A stretch of 64,000 bases of DNA, taken from assembly GCA_034231615.1 (NCBI GenBank), contig CM067318.1:40269237-40333236 (forward strand), given 5' to 3'. A model generated the notes under the pieces. That model was not told the origin of the DNA. It did no database searches and worked only from the letters and a program-made list of their open reading frames with translations. A program made the translations under genes and the position numbers. How positions within the stretch are numbered: position 1 is the stretch's first letter; each line of letters starts with the position of its first letter. Shown one piece after another: positions 27,701-42,700 of this stretch. This DNA is from Meghimatium bilineatum (taxonomy: Eukaryota; Mollusca; Gastropoda; Stylommatophora; Philomycidae).

Positions 27701-30700
27701 TATACTCAGCACACAAGAGAGACGTCTCCAGAAAATTCTTTTACCCCTGATGCCAAAAGGCAACAAAGGGTTTCAGTAAATAGATAGACTTCTCCCTATA
27801 AACCACAAAAACTACTTCTAAATATATTATGGTAGGGTAGGAAAACCCTTACAGAGAGTTAAGGAAACCCAGTGCATGTTTTCTATCCAAGTGTTTCATG
27901 AGGGCATTTATTCATCCAGGAATAATAGTGGGTTAAACAAGAATTGGAAAAAGTCGGTACGCCTACCATATAGAACAAATTTTGAGAGCAAAATGTGACT
28001 GCTGCTGGCTATATCATCTTCAGCATATCAATGGTTGCAAAACAATGTTTTACCTCACAAATCTCATATACTGCAATAGTGTAAAAAAGAACCATACCTA
28101 CAAAAATATTTCTATATTAATGTTTTTTTAAACGCATTTATTATGAAATATTGGGTACTGTACTGGTTAATGTTTCCATAATTGTAGCGAAACAAACTAT
28201 ACATTATTTAACGAAACAAACTATACATTATTTAACGAAACAAACTATACATTATTTAACGAAACAAACTTTCACTATAGGCACATACAACACAGCATGC
28301 ATCGATCTTCACGCAATGCACTCAGAGATCCCCTCCCCTAGAATATTCTTTGGAAAAGGGGGGGCTCTCAGTGTGTTACGCACAGAATGAACGATCACTA
28401 ATAAACGAGTCATGTTTTTTATCTCTGCATACCAGAAGCTGTATGTATGCAAGACTAATATTAAGAAGATAGAATAAAATCACGTGATATGGACACATAA
28501 GACTGTATAAGTAACCATAATATTATACTCACAAGGCAGTGGTTTCTTGATACTGTTAGCTTCAGCTGGCATTTCCCTTACAATCTCTTTATCATCCTCA
28601 TTATCAGCAAGCCACCGCCCACATTTGAATGTAAATCTCTCTTTACCTTCCATGCTCTCCAGTTCAATCTGTGAAATGACACAAAATTTACTGAATAAAT
28701 TCTAACACTCATAGAAACTAAACTATAAAATATAATACAATTATTGAATCAGTGCTGTTAGGGGACCCATGTTACTAGATCAACTAACAGGTGGGATTGT
28801 GCTGAAACTGATCCAATTGGAGAAAAATGAAAACAGTACTAAAGTTTCACAAAAACTAAAAATCAACACAAATTTGGTATTTCAAGAGAACGATGTTTAT
28901 TACTAGCAGAACACAAGAGATTTCAATGTTTATTTCTAGCACAACACAAGAGATTTCAATGCTTACAACTAGCAGAATACAAAATATTTCAATGTTTACT
29001 ACTAGCAGAACACAAGAGATTTCAAAGTTTACTAACAGCAGAACACAAGAGATTTCAATGACGCATTGAAAATTAATTGTGCAATGTTCCGAGCCATACT
29101 GTGTTGTTATTTAATTCTCATATAACATTCATTTTTCTGTATACCACTTCCAAAAAGGAGCACAAAAAAAGTAACACTGCCAACTGTCATGCATGTCAGA
29201 AGAGGATTTTACATGGGTTTAGTTACTCAATCACTTAGTAAGATAAAGCAAAAACACAAGTAAACGAAGACTGCAGCAAGAAAAATAACAACCATGCAGA
29301 AACAAAAAAACACTTTGATTTTATTGTTTTAGAGGTAGGCCTATCATAGGCCTATTTCACTCTTGAAATATATATCTGCATTTCATCAAAGAAAATTATG
29401 TGTAGGTCCTATGCCGATCAGATGTAGTTTTGGTAGAAGGAATACTCAATGCACAAATCACTCTTACAATGATATTTGAGGACTTTTCTTGATTGACGGT
29501 TCTGGATTTTGTGAAGTGTGTTAGATTTCACACCTGTCCCCTCTGACTGGTGGTTGCAATGGTTCAGTGATTAATGTACTGGCTTTATATGCCAGAGATC
29601 AAACTCTCAGCTTAGGCACAATATTGTAACAAGTTAACTCTCAGTTTTAGCACAATATTGTAACAAGTTAACTCTCAGTTTTAGCCCAATATTGTAACAA
29701 GTTAACTCTCAGTTTTAGCCCAATATTGTAACAAGTTAACTCTCAGTTTTAGCACAATATTGTAACAAGTTAACTCTCAGTTTTAGCACAATATTGTAAC
29801 AAGTTAACTCTCAGTTTTAGCACAATATTGTAACAAGTTAACTCTCAGTTTTAGCACAATATTGTAACAAGTTAACTCTCAGTTTTAGCACAATATTGTA
29901 ACAAGTTAACTCTCAGTTTTAGTACAATACTAAGCATGAGCAATAAACTAACACATAAAAAGAGTAATCACTTTCTAAATGTTAAATTTATTATCATGAT
30001 GTAAGTTATAGATAATTGTTAACATCACAACTCACTTTATCCAAATGCCAACCAGCAAATGTTCCTGTATTATCATGCCAGACTCTAATCTTGAATGGTT
30101 TTCCAACATCATTTGTACTGAAGCGAAATATGTCCATCTTTCCCTTTTCAAATGAGTCTCCCTTGCTGTGCAGTGGAATGTCATCTGACTTTCCTTTGTC
30201 TCCATATATTACCATAAAAACATTGGCATCTGTGCCAGCATTTTTGATATCACTTGTAAAAACCCAGGCTTGCCAGATTACTTCTGTTAGAACGTATTGA
30301 TAGAAATAAACAGTAGTCACAACATTAATAGATAAGCACAGTAATCACAACATGAATAGATAAACACAGTAATCACAACATGAATAGATAAGCACATTAG
30401 TCACAACATGAATCAAGTCTTCAACATCCAACAATCACTGAGGAACTCTTCAACATCCAACAATCACTGAGTGAGTCTTCAACATCCAACAATCACTGAG
30501 GAAGCCTTCAACATCAAACAATCACTGAGTGACTCTTCAACATCCAACAATCACTGAGTGAGTCTTCAACATCCAACAATCACTGAGGGACTCTTCAACA
30601 TCCAACAATCACTGAGTGAGTCTTCAACATCCAACAATCACTGAGTGACTCTTCAACATCCAACAATCACTGAGGGACTCTTCAACATCCAACAATCACT

Positions 30701-33700
30701 GAGGGACTCTTCAACATCCAACAATCACTGAGGGACTCTTCAACATCCAACAATCACTGAGGGACTCTTCAACATCAAACAATCACTGAGGGAGTCTTCA
30801 ACATCCAACAATCACTGAGTGAGTCTTCAACATCCAACAATCACTGAGTGAGTCTTCAACATCCAACAATCACTGAGGGACTCTTCAACATCCAACAATC
30901 ACTGAGGGAAGCCTTCAACATCAAACAATCACTGAGTGAGTCTTCAACATCCAACAATCACTGAGTGAGTCTTCAACATCAAACAATCACTGAGTGACTC
31001 TTCAACATCCAACAATCACTGAGTGAGTCTTCAACATCCAACAATCACTGAGTGAGTCTTCAACATCCAACAATCACTGAGTGACTCTTCAACATCCAAC
31101 AATCACTGAGTGAGTCTTCAACATCCAACAATCACTGAGGGACTCTTCAACATCCAACAATCACTGAGTGAGTCTTCAACATCCAACAATCACTGAGTGA
31201 CTCTTCAACATCCAACAATCACTGAGTGAGTCTTCAACATCCAACAATCACTGAGGGACTCTTCAACATCAAACAATCACTGAGGGACTCTTCAACATCC
31301 AACAATCACTGAGTGAGTCTTCAACATCCAACAATCACTGAGGGACTCTTCAACATCCAACAATCACTGAGTGAGTCTTCAACATCCAACAATCACTGAG
31401 TGACTCTTCAACATCCAACAATCACTGAGTGAGTCTTCAACATCCAACAATCACTGAGGGACTCTTCAACATCAAACAATCACTGAGTGACTCTTCAACA
31501 TCCAACAATCACTGAGTGAGTCTTCAACATCCAACAATCACTGAGTGACTCTTCAACATCCAACAATCACTGAGTGAGTCTTCAACATCCAACAATCACT
31601 GAGGGACTCTTCAACATCAAACAATCACTGAGGGACTCTTCAACATCCAACAATCACTGAGTGACTCTTCAACATCCAACAATTACTGAGGGAGTCTTCA
31701 ACATCCAACAATCACTGAGGGACTCTTCAACATCAAACAATCACTGAGGGACTCTTCAACATCCAACAATCACTGAGGGACTCTTCAACATCCAACAATC
31801 ACTGAGTGAGTCTTCAACATCCAACAATCACTGAGTGAGTCTTCAACATCCAACAATCACTGAGTGAGTCTTCAACATCCAACAATCACTGAGGGACTCT
31901 TCAACATCCAACAATCACTGAGTGAGTCTTCAACATCCAACAATCACTGAGTGACTCTTCAACATCCAACAATCACTGAGTGACTCTTCAACATCCAACA
32001 ATCACTGAGTGAGTCTTCAACATCCAACAATCACTGAGGGACTCTTCAACATCAAACAATCACTGAGGGACTCTTCAACATCCAACAATCACTGAGGGAC
32101 TCTTCAACATCCAACAATCACTGAGTGAGTCTTCAACATCCAACAATCACTGAGTGAGTCTTCAACATCAAACAATCACTGAGGGACTCTTCAACATCCA
32201 ACAATCACTGAGGAACTCTTCAACATCCAACAATCACTGAGGGACTCTTCAACATCCAACAATCACTGAGTGACTCTTCAACATCCAACAATTACTGAGG
32301 GACTCTTCAACATCCAACAATCACTGAGTGACTCTTCAACATCCAACAATCACTGAGTGACTCTTCAACATCCAACAATCACTGAGTGAGTCTTCAACAT
32401 CCAACAATCACTGAGGGACTCTTCAACATCAAACAATCACTGAGTGAGTCTTCAACATCCAACAATCACTGAGTGACTCTTCAACATCCAACAATTACTG
32501 AGGGACTCTTCAACATCCAACAATCACTGAGTGAGTCTTCAACATCCAACAATCACTGAGTGAGTCTTCAACATCAAACAATCACTGAGGGACTCTTCAA
32601 CATCCAACAATCACTGAGGAACTCTTCAACATCCAACAATCACTGAGTGACTCTTCAACATCCAACAATCACTGAGTGACTCTTCAACATCCAACAATCA
32701 CTGAGGGACTCTTCAACATCCAACAATCACTGAGGGACTCTTCAACATCCAACAATCACTGAGTGACTCTTCAACATCCAACAATCACTGAGTGACTCTT
32801 CAACATCCAACAATCACTGAGTGAGTCTTCAACATCCAACAATCACTGAGGGACTCTTCAACATCCAACAATCACTGAGGGACTCTTCAACATCCAACAA
32901 TCACTGAGGGACTCTTCAACATCCAACAATCACTGAGTGAGTCTTCAACATCCAACAATCACTGAGTGAGTCTTCAACATCCAACAATCACTGAGTGAGT
33001 CTTCAACATCCAACAATCACTGAGGGACTCTTCAACATCCAACAATCACTGAGTGAGTCTTCAACATCCAACAATCACTGAGTGAGTCTTCAACATCCAA
33101 CAATTACTGAGGGACTCTTCAACATCCAACAATTACTGAGGGAGTCTTCAACATCCAACAATTACTGAGGGAGTCTTCAACATCCAACAATTACTGAGGG
33201 AGTCTTCAACATCCAACAATTACTGAGGGAGTCTTCAACATCCAACAATCACTGAGGAAGCCTTCAACATCAAACAATCACTGAGGAAGCCTTCAACATC
33301 CAACAATCACTGAGGGAGTCTTCAACATCCAACAATCACTGAGGGAGTCTTCAACATCCAACAATCACTGAGGAACTCTTCAACATCCAACAATCACTGA
33401 GTGAGTCTTCAACATCAAACAATCACTGAGTGAGTCTTCAACATCCAACAATCACTGAGTGAGTCTTCAACATCAAACAATCACTGAGGGACTCTTCAAC
33501 ATCCAACAATCACTGAGTGAGTCTTCAACATCAAACAATCACTGAGGGAGTCTTCAACATCCAACAATCACTGAGGGAGTCTTCAACATCCAACAATCAC
33601 TGAGGGAAGCCTTCAACATCCAACAATCACTTAGGGAGTCTTCAACATCCAACAATCACTGAGTGAGTCTTCAACATCAAACAATCACTGAGGGAGTCTT

Positions 33701-36700
33701 CAACATCCAACAATCACTGAGGGAGTCTTCAACATCCAACAATCACTGAGTGAGTCTTCAACATCCAACAATCACTGAGTGAGTCTTCAACATCCAACAA
33801 TCACTGAGGGACTCTTCAACATCAAACAATCACTGAGTGAGTCTTCAACATCCAACAATCACTGAGTGAGTCTTCAACATCAAACAATCACTGAGGGACT
33901 CTTCAACATCCAACAATCACTGAGTGAGTCTTCAACATCAAACAATCACTGAGGGAGTCTTCAACATCCAACAATCACTGAGGGAGTCTTCAACATCCAA
34001 CAATCACTGAGGGAAGCCTTCAACATCCAACAATCACTGAGGGAGTCTTCAACATCCAACAATCACTGAGTGAGTCTTCAACATCAAACAATCACTGAGG
34101 GAGTCTTCAACATCCAACAATCACTGAGGGAGTCTTCAACATCCAACAATCACTGAGTGAGTCTTCAACATCCAACAATCACTGAGTGAGTCTTCAACAT
34201 CCAACAATCACTGAGGAACTCTTCAACATCAAACAATCACTGAGGGACTCTTCAACATCCAACAATCACTGAGGGACTCTTCAACATCCAACAATCACTG
34301 AGGGACTCTTCAACATCCAACAATCACTGAGGAACTCTTCAACATCAAACAATCACTGAGGAACTCTTCAACATCCAACAATCACTGAGTGAGTCTTCAA
34401 CATCCAACAATTACTGAGTGAGTCTTCAACATCCAACAATCACTGAGTGAGTCTTCAACATCCAACAATCACTGAGTGAGTCTTCAACATCCAACAATCA
34501 CTGAGGAACTCTTCAACATCAAACAATCACTGAGGAACTCTTCAACATCCAACAATCACTGAGTGAGTCTTCAACATCCAACAATTACTGAGGGACTCTT
34601 CAACATCCAACAATTACTGAGTGAGTCTTCAACATCCAACAATTACTGAGGGACTCTTCAACATCCAACAATCACTGAGTGAGTCTTCAACATCCAACAA
34701 TTACTGAGTGAGTCTTCAACATCCAACAATCACTGAGTGAGTCTTCAACATCCAACAATCACTGAGGAACTCTTCAACATCCAACAATCACCGAGGAACT
34801 CTTCAACATCCAACAATCACTGAGGAACTCTTCAACATCCAACAATCACTGAGGAACTCTTCAACATCAAACAATCACTGAGGAACTCTTCAACATCAAA
34901 CAATCACTGAGTGAGTCTTCAACATCCAACAATCACTGAGGAACTCTTCAACATCAAACAATCACTGAGGGACTCTTCAACATCAAACAATCACTGAGGA
35001 ACTCTTCAACATCCAACAATCACTGAGTGAGTCTTCAACATCCAACAATCACTGAGGGAGTCTTCAACATCCAACAATCACTGAGTGAGTCTTCAACATC
35101 CAACAATCACTGAGTGAGTCTTCAACATCCAACAATCACTGAGGAACTCTTCAACATCAAACAATCACTGAGGAACTCTTCAACATCCAACAATCACTGA
35201 GTGAGTCTTCAACATCCAACAATCACTGAGTGAGTCTTCAACATCCAACAATCACTGAGGAACTCTTCAACATCCAACAATCACTGAGGAACTCTTCAAC
35301 ATCCAACAATCACTGAGTGAGTCTTCAACATCAAACAATCACTGAGTGAGTCTTCAACATCCAACAATCACTGAGTGAGTCTTCAACATCCAACAATCAC
35401 TGAGTGAGTCTTCAACATCCAACAATCACTGAGGGACTCTTCAACATCCAACAATCACTGAGGAACTCTTCAACATCCAACAATCACTGAGGGAAGCCTT
35501 CAACATCCAACAATCACTGAGTGAGTCTTCAACATCCAACAATCACTGAGTGAGTCTTCAACATCCAACAATCACTGAGTGAGTCTTCAACATCAAACAA
35601 TCACTGAGGGAGTCTTCAACATCAAACAATCACTGAGGGAGTCTTCAACATCCAACAATCACTGAGGGAAGCCTTCAACATCCAACAATCACTGAGTGAG
35701 TCTTCAACATCCAACAATCACTGAGTGAGTCTTCAACATCCAACAATCACTGAGGGACTCTTCAACATCAAACAATCACTGAGTGAGTCTTCAACATCCA
35801 ACAATCACTGAGTGAGTCTTCAACATCAAACAATCACTGAGGGACTCTTCAACATCCAACAATCACTGAGTGAGTCTTCAACATCAAACAATCACTGAGG
35901 GAGTCTTCAACATCCAACAATCACTGAGGGAGTCTTCAACATCCAACAATCACTGAGGGAAGCCTTCAACATCCAACAATCACTGAGGGAGTCTTCAACA
36001 TCCAACAATCACTGAGTGAGTCTTCAACATCAAACAATCACTGAGGGAGTCTTCAACATCCAACAATCACTGAGGGAGTCTTCAACATCCAACAATCACT
36101 GAGTGAGTCTTCAACATCCAACAATCACTGAGTGAGTCTTCAACATCCAACAATCACTGAGGAACTCTTCAACATCAAACAATCACTGAGGAACTCTTCA
36201 ACATCAAACAATCACTGAGGAACTCTTCAACATCCAACAATCACTGAGGGACTCTTCAACATCCAACAATCACTGAGGGACTCTTCAACATCAAACAATC
36301 ACTGAGGAACTCTTCAACATCCAACAATCACTGAGTGAGTCTTCAACATCCAACAATTACTGAGTGAGTCTTCAACATCCAACAATCACTGAGTGAGTCT
36401 TCAACATCCAACAATCACTGAGGAACTCTTCAACATCCAACAATCACTGAGGAACTCTTCAACATCCAACAATCACTGAGTGAGTCTTCAACATCCAACA
36501 ATCACTGAGTGAGTCTTCAACATCCAACAATCACTGAGGAACTCTTCAACATCCAACAATCACTGAGGAACTCTTCAACATCCAACAATCACTGAGGAAC
36601 TCTTCAACATCCAACAATCACTGAGTGACTCTTCAACATCCAACAATCACTGAGTGAGTCTTCAACATCCAACAATCACTGAGTGACTCTTCAACATCCA

Positions 36701-39700
36701 ACAATCACTGAGTGACTCTTCAACATCAAACAATCACTGAGTGAGTCTTCAACATCCAACAATCACTGAGTGACTCTTCAACATCCAACAATCACTGAGT
36801 GAGTCTTCAACATCCAACAATCACTGAGGAACTCTTCAACATCCAACAATCACTGAGTGAGTCTTCAACATCCAACAATCACTGAGGGAGTCTTCAACAT
36901 CCAACAATCACTGAGTGAGTCTTCAACATCCAACAATCACTGAGGAACTCTTCAACATCAAACAATCACTGAGGAACTCTTCAACATCCAACAATCACTG
37001 AGTGAGTCTTCAACATCAAACAATCACTGAGTGAGTCTTCAACATCCAACAATCACTGAGTGAGTCTTCAACATCCAACAATCACTGAGTGAGTCTTCAA
37101 CATCCAACAATCACTGAGTGACTCTTCAACATCCAACAATCACTGAGTGAGTCTTCAACATCCAACAATCACTGAGTGACTCTTCAACATCCAACAATCA
37201 CTGAGGAACTCTTCAACATCCAACAATCACTGAGGAACTCTTCAACATCCAACAATCACTGAGGAACTCTTCAACATCCAACAATCACTGAGGAACTCTT
37301 CAACATCCAACAATCACTGAGGAACTCTTCAACATCCAACAATCACTGAGGAACTCTTCAACATCCAACAATCACTGAGGGAGTCTTCAACATCCAACAA
37401 TCACTGAGTGAGTCTTCAACATCCAACAATCACTGAGGAACTCTTCAACATCAAACAATCACTGAGGAACTCTTCAACATCCAACAATCACTGAGTGAGT
37501 CTTCAACATCAAACAATCACTGAGTGAGTCTTCAACATCCAACAATCACTGAGTGAGTCTTCAACATCCAACAATCACTGAGTGAGTCTTCAACATCCAA
37601 CAATCACTGAGTGACTCTTCAACATCCAACAATCACTGAGGAACTCTTCAACATCCAACAATCACTGAGTGAGTCTTCAACATCCAACAATCACTGAGTG
37701 ACTCTTCAACATCCAACAATCACTGAGGAACTCTTCAACATCAAACAATCACTGAGGAACTCTTCAACATCCAACAATCACTGAGTGAGTCTTCAACATC
37801 CAACAATCACTGAGTGAGTCTTCAACATCCAACAATCACTGAGGAACTCTTCAACATCCAACAATCACTGAGGAACTCTTCAACATCCAACAATCACTGA
37901 GGGAAGCCTTCAACATCCAACAATCACTGAGTGAGTCTTCAACATCCAACAATCACTGAGTGAGTCTTCAACATCCAACAATCACTGAGTGAGTCTTCAA
38001 CATCAAACAATCACTGAGGGAGTCTTCAACATCAAACAATCACTGAGGGAGTCTTCAACATCCAACAATCACTGAGGGAAGCCTTCAACATCCAACAATC
38101 ACTGAGTGAGTCTTCAACATCCAACAATCACTGAGTGAGTCTTCAACATCCAACAATCACTGAGTGAGTCTTCAACATCAAACAATCACTGAGGGAGTCT
38201 TCAACATCAAACAATCACTGAGGGAGTCTTCAACATCCAACAATCACTGAGTGAGTCTTCAACATCCAACAATCACTGAGGAAGCCTTCAACATCCAACA
38301 ATCACTGAGTGAGTCTTCAACATCCAACAATCACTGAGGGAGTCTTCAACATCCAACAATCACTGAGTGAGTCTTCAACATCCAACAATCACTGAGTGAG
38401 TCTTCAACATCCAACAATCACTGAGTGAGTCTTCAACATCCAACAATCACTGAGGGAGTCTTCAACATCCAACAATCACTGAGTGAGTCTTCAACATTGA
38501 CCTATTTATGCTGTACTTCTCATTATCTATCTGCTACTGAGACTAACCTAGTATATAATGGGAACCTTTAGCTTCAAATTACCACTCCATGCCATATACT
38601 TTAACTTTTTCTCACAGTCATTTCATACTTTAACTTTTTCTCACATTCATTTCATACTTTAACTTTTTTTACATTCATCTCATATTTTAACTTTTTCTCA
38701 CAGTCATCTCAATATTTCTACTTCAGACTATCACTCCATGACATGCACTCCAATTTCAGACTACCAATCTGTAGTGTATCACATCGTCCAGGTGTACCTA
38801 TGACTATCGCAGATAATCTTCCTTTAATCTTACGTTTTTCCTTTTGTTTTCTCAATCCTGTCTGCTCACTGAGTGTCCTCTGAATGAGACCATCTCCTTC
38901 GTCAGTTGCAAACCATTTATGACATGGAAAATACTGCTCTATCCCTGTAGCTGGACAGAATACCTGACAAAGACATCAATGCTAGGTGCTTTTAACAGGA
39001 AAAATTAAATAGTTCTATGTACACAGACAGCAGGTTGCTTAGTTACACAAGTGTGATTATCAGACAGTTGTTTAGTTACACAAGTGTGATTATCATATGG
39101 TTGGTTGGTTGTTACATATTTTGTATAAATTAATTTATCATAAAATGTTTCAAGAGTTTGACCAATAAATGGATGGCTGATTGGTTTAAGAGTGTGACCA
39201 ATAAATGGATGGCTGATTGGTTTAAGAGTGTGACCAATAAATGAATGGCTGATTGGTTTAAGAGTGTGGCTAATATATTTATTATTTATTGGTTTAAAAG
39301 TGTGGCTAATAAATGAATGATTACATGCTTAAAATTTTACATAAAATAAATGGATAATTAAATGAATACAGAATATGAATAAATGTAAACAGATTCCCTA
39401 CAATATCAGCCAAGTATGTAGCCAAGTCAGATTCCCTACAATGTCAGCCAAGTATGTAGCCAAATCAGATTCCCTACAATGTCAGCCAAGTATGTAGCCA
39501 AGTCAGATTCCCTACAATGTCAGCCAAGTATGTAGCCAAGACAGATTCCCTACAATGTCAGCCAAGTATGTAGCAAGACATATTCCCTACAATGTCAGAC
39601 AAGTATGTAGCCAAGACAGATTCCCTACAATATCAGCCAAGTATGTAGCCAAGACAGATTCCCTACAATATCAGCCAAGTATGAAGCCAAGACAGATTCC

Positions 39701-42700
39701 CTACAATGTCAGCCAAGACATATTCCCTAAGATATCAGTCAAGTGGATGGCCAAGACAGATTCCCTACAATGTCAGCCAAGTATGTGGCCAAGAAAGATT
39801 CCTACAATGTCAGCCAAGTATGTAGCAAAGTCAGATTCCCTACAATGTCAGCCAAGTGGCTGACCAAGACAGATTCCCTACAATGTCAGCCAAGTGGCTG
39901 ACCAAGACAGAATCCCTACAATGTCAGCCAAGTATGTAGCAAAGTCAGATTCCCTACAATGTCAGCCAAGTGGCTGACCAAGACAGATTCCCTACAATGT
40001 CAGCCAAGTTGCTGGCCAAGACATATTCCCTACGATGTCAGCCAAGTGGATGGCCAAGACAGATTACTTACAATGTCAGCTAAGTATGTAGCCAAGACAA
40101 ATTCCTTACAATGTCAGCTAAGTATGTAGCCAAGACAGATTACCTACAATGTCAGCCAAGTATGTAGCCAAGACAGATTCCCTACAATGTCAGTCAAGTG
40201 GCTGACCAAGACAGATTCCCTACAATGTCAGTCAAGTGGCTGACCAAGACAGATTCCCTACAATGTCAGTCAAGTGGCTGACCAAGACAGATTCCCTACA
40301 ATGTCAGCCAATATGTAGCCAAGACAGATTCCCTACAATGTCAGTCAAGTGGCTGGCCAAGACAAATTCCCTACAATGTCAGTCAAGTGGCTGACCAAGA
40401 CAGATTCCCTACAATGTCAGTCAAGTGGCTGACCAAGACAGATTCCCTACAATGTCAGCCAAGTATGTAGCCAAGACAGATTCATTACAATGTCAGTCAA
40501 GTGGCTGGCCAAGACAGATTCCCTACAATGTTAGCCAAGTGGCTGGCCAATACAGATTCCCTACAGTGTCAGCCAAGTGGTTGGCCAAGACAGATTCCCT
40601 AAAATGTCAGTCAAGTGGCTGGCCAAGACTTATTCCCTACAATGCCATCCAAGTGACTGGCCAAGACAGATTCCCTATAGTGTCAGCCAAGTGGTTGGCC
40701 AAGACAATGAAATCAGTAAAAATTCCCTACAATAGAATCAGTAAAAATTATACAGCAAGCAGGATTTTAGCGAGATTAGCTCAGATGCATCAGAATCTTA
40801 TTATTCATGTAGAATGTGATCATGATTCCATTATAATATCTTAAATCATATGCAAATATTACCAGCGAGTGACCAGTCTAGACAGAAGCAGCGGCCATGA
40901 TTCATAGCGCCAACAAAACAATGCACAGAGCCCTTAAATTTCAGTTTAACTAAATCTGTTAATTGGTGGGGAGTGGGGAGGACGGGATGATTTTCACATC
41001 CCCCCTCCCTTTCAGGAAATGAGAACATGGTTTTTAGTACTAGGGATCTTGCCAAAATGTGTGTACCCCCTCCCGTACAGATGTTCCGCAAATAATTTCT
41101 CCAGAAAAAAAGGAATAACACATGTTAGTGGGTAAATGAGAGTTTTATTAAAAGGTAACACCCACACCTTACTGATGAAGTATCAACGGCCCTGGGTTGA
41201 ACGCTGGTATCAGTTACTTTGAAAATGACACTATCAACATTCATAGTACATGCAGTAACTCACAATGATATTTTCCAGGAACCAGCCTGGACCGGCTCCA
41301 CTGTTATCATGCCCGACTTCCAGTTTTGTAAGAGGACTTAACATCTTAGCCACATCAACAGTAAAGATGTCTGTTTCGTTTCGTTCGAAACGCCCAGTCT
41401 GGAGCCAAATTTTCCCGCTCGTTTCTTCCCTGTCTCCGCCATACATGATAACATAGACCTTTGCGTCAGTACCCGCATTGACTTTATCACCCGTTTTCGC
41501 CGTTATGACGAAAGGGTATCCTGTGTAAGAAAAAGCACATGGAATATTACTCACATTGTAGTCTAGTATTTTACTGAGCATGTTTATTGAGCTGTCATTG
41601 ACCTCTTCAAGTGGCGGTCTATAAATTACTTAAATAATTTTGTGAAATATTTTGACTCCCCCCCCCCTTCCCTCCCCCCCCCCCCACATTTCATTGTCAA
41701 CAAACTATCATGAATCCATGAATCTACACCCCCCCCCCGTTCCTGTTTAATTATCTCACATAATTTAACCTTTCACCATAAAATATTGATCCCGGAAAAA
41801 AGTACGAAAAAACACAACTACGCGAGATATAATTTGTTCAGATGTTCTAAAAATATTTTTTTTTAAATACCAGATCCTAAGACCGATGACACGTATTTTA
41901 AAGAACAAAAATGTAAACATAGACACTAAATTTGCATTATACAAGACTATTATTATTCCATCACTATGCTACCAGTGCCAAACCTGGACAATGACAGCTC
42001 AAGACAAAAGAAAAATAGTGACAGCAGAAATGACATGTCTACGAAGAATACTCGGAGTGTCATTAAGAGATAGAATTAGAAACGATAACATCAGACAGAT
42101 AACCAAAACAATACCCGTGTTGAAAAACATCAAAGACAACAGATTAAGTAGTTTTCATACGCTTCCAGACTGCCAACAGATAGCATGCAAGAAATTGCCA
42201 TGACACACAGACTATAAAGCCAGACTGGCTATAAAGCCAGAGGCAGACCATGTAAAAGATGGATCACAGAAATCAAAGAAGCCACAAGAACAAGCTTACA
42301 AACAGCACACAAGAAGACCATCTACAGATAACTCTTCCACCCCTGATGCCGCAAGGCAAACAAGGGCCACAGCGTGTAGATAGAGAGAGTGACCACATTT
42401 TAAGGGGACAAATCATATATTATTTAACGGAACAAATCATATATTATTAAACGGAACGAACTTTCGCTAAAGACGCATATGCCGCCACGTCCAACATTCT
42501 GCTCGCAACGCACTCCTCTTAGGTGGCCCTGTAGGTGAGAGAGATCTCAGTGTGTTGCGTGCAGATCGATTCATTGGCAACAAAAGTTGCGTCTTTTTAA
42601 TCCCCGAGTCTCGGAAGCTGTATGAAATTACACATAATATTAAAAAGTTAGAATGTGAACACGTGAGGTGGCCACTGATTATCGCAATGAGCCACAAATT

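Noticed and set aside
30418-38497. CRISPR array
   Set aside because: Units are contiguous with no unique spacers, in an animal intron.
40425-40844. 139-codon plus ORF
   Set aside because: Mostly 38-bp repeat translation; no domain.
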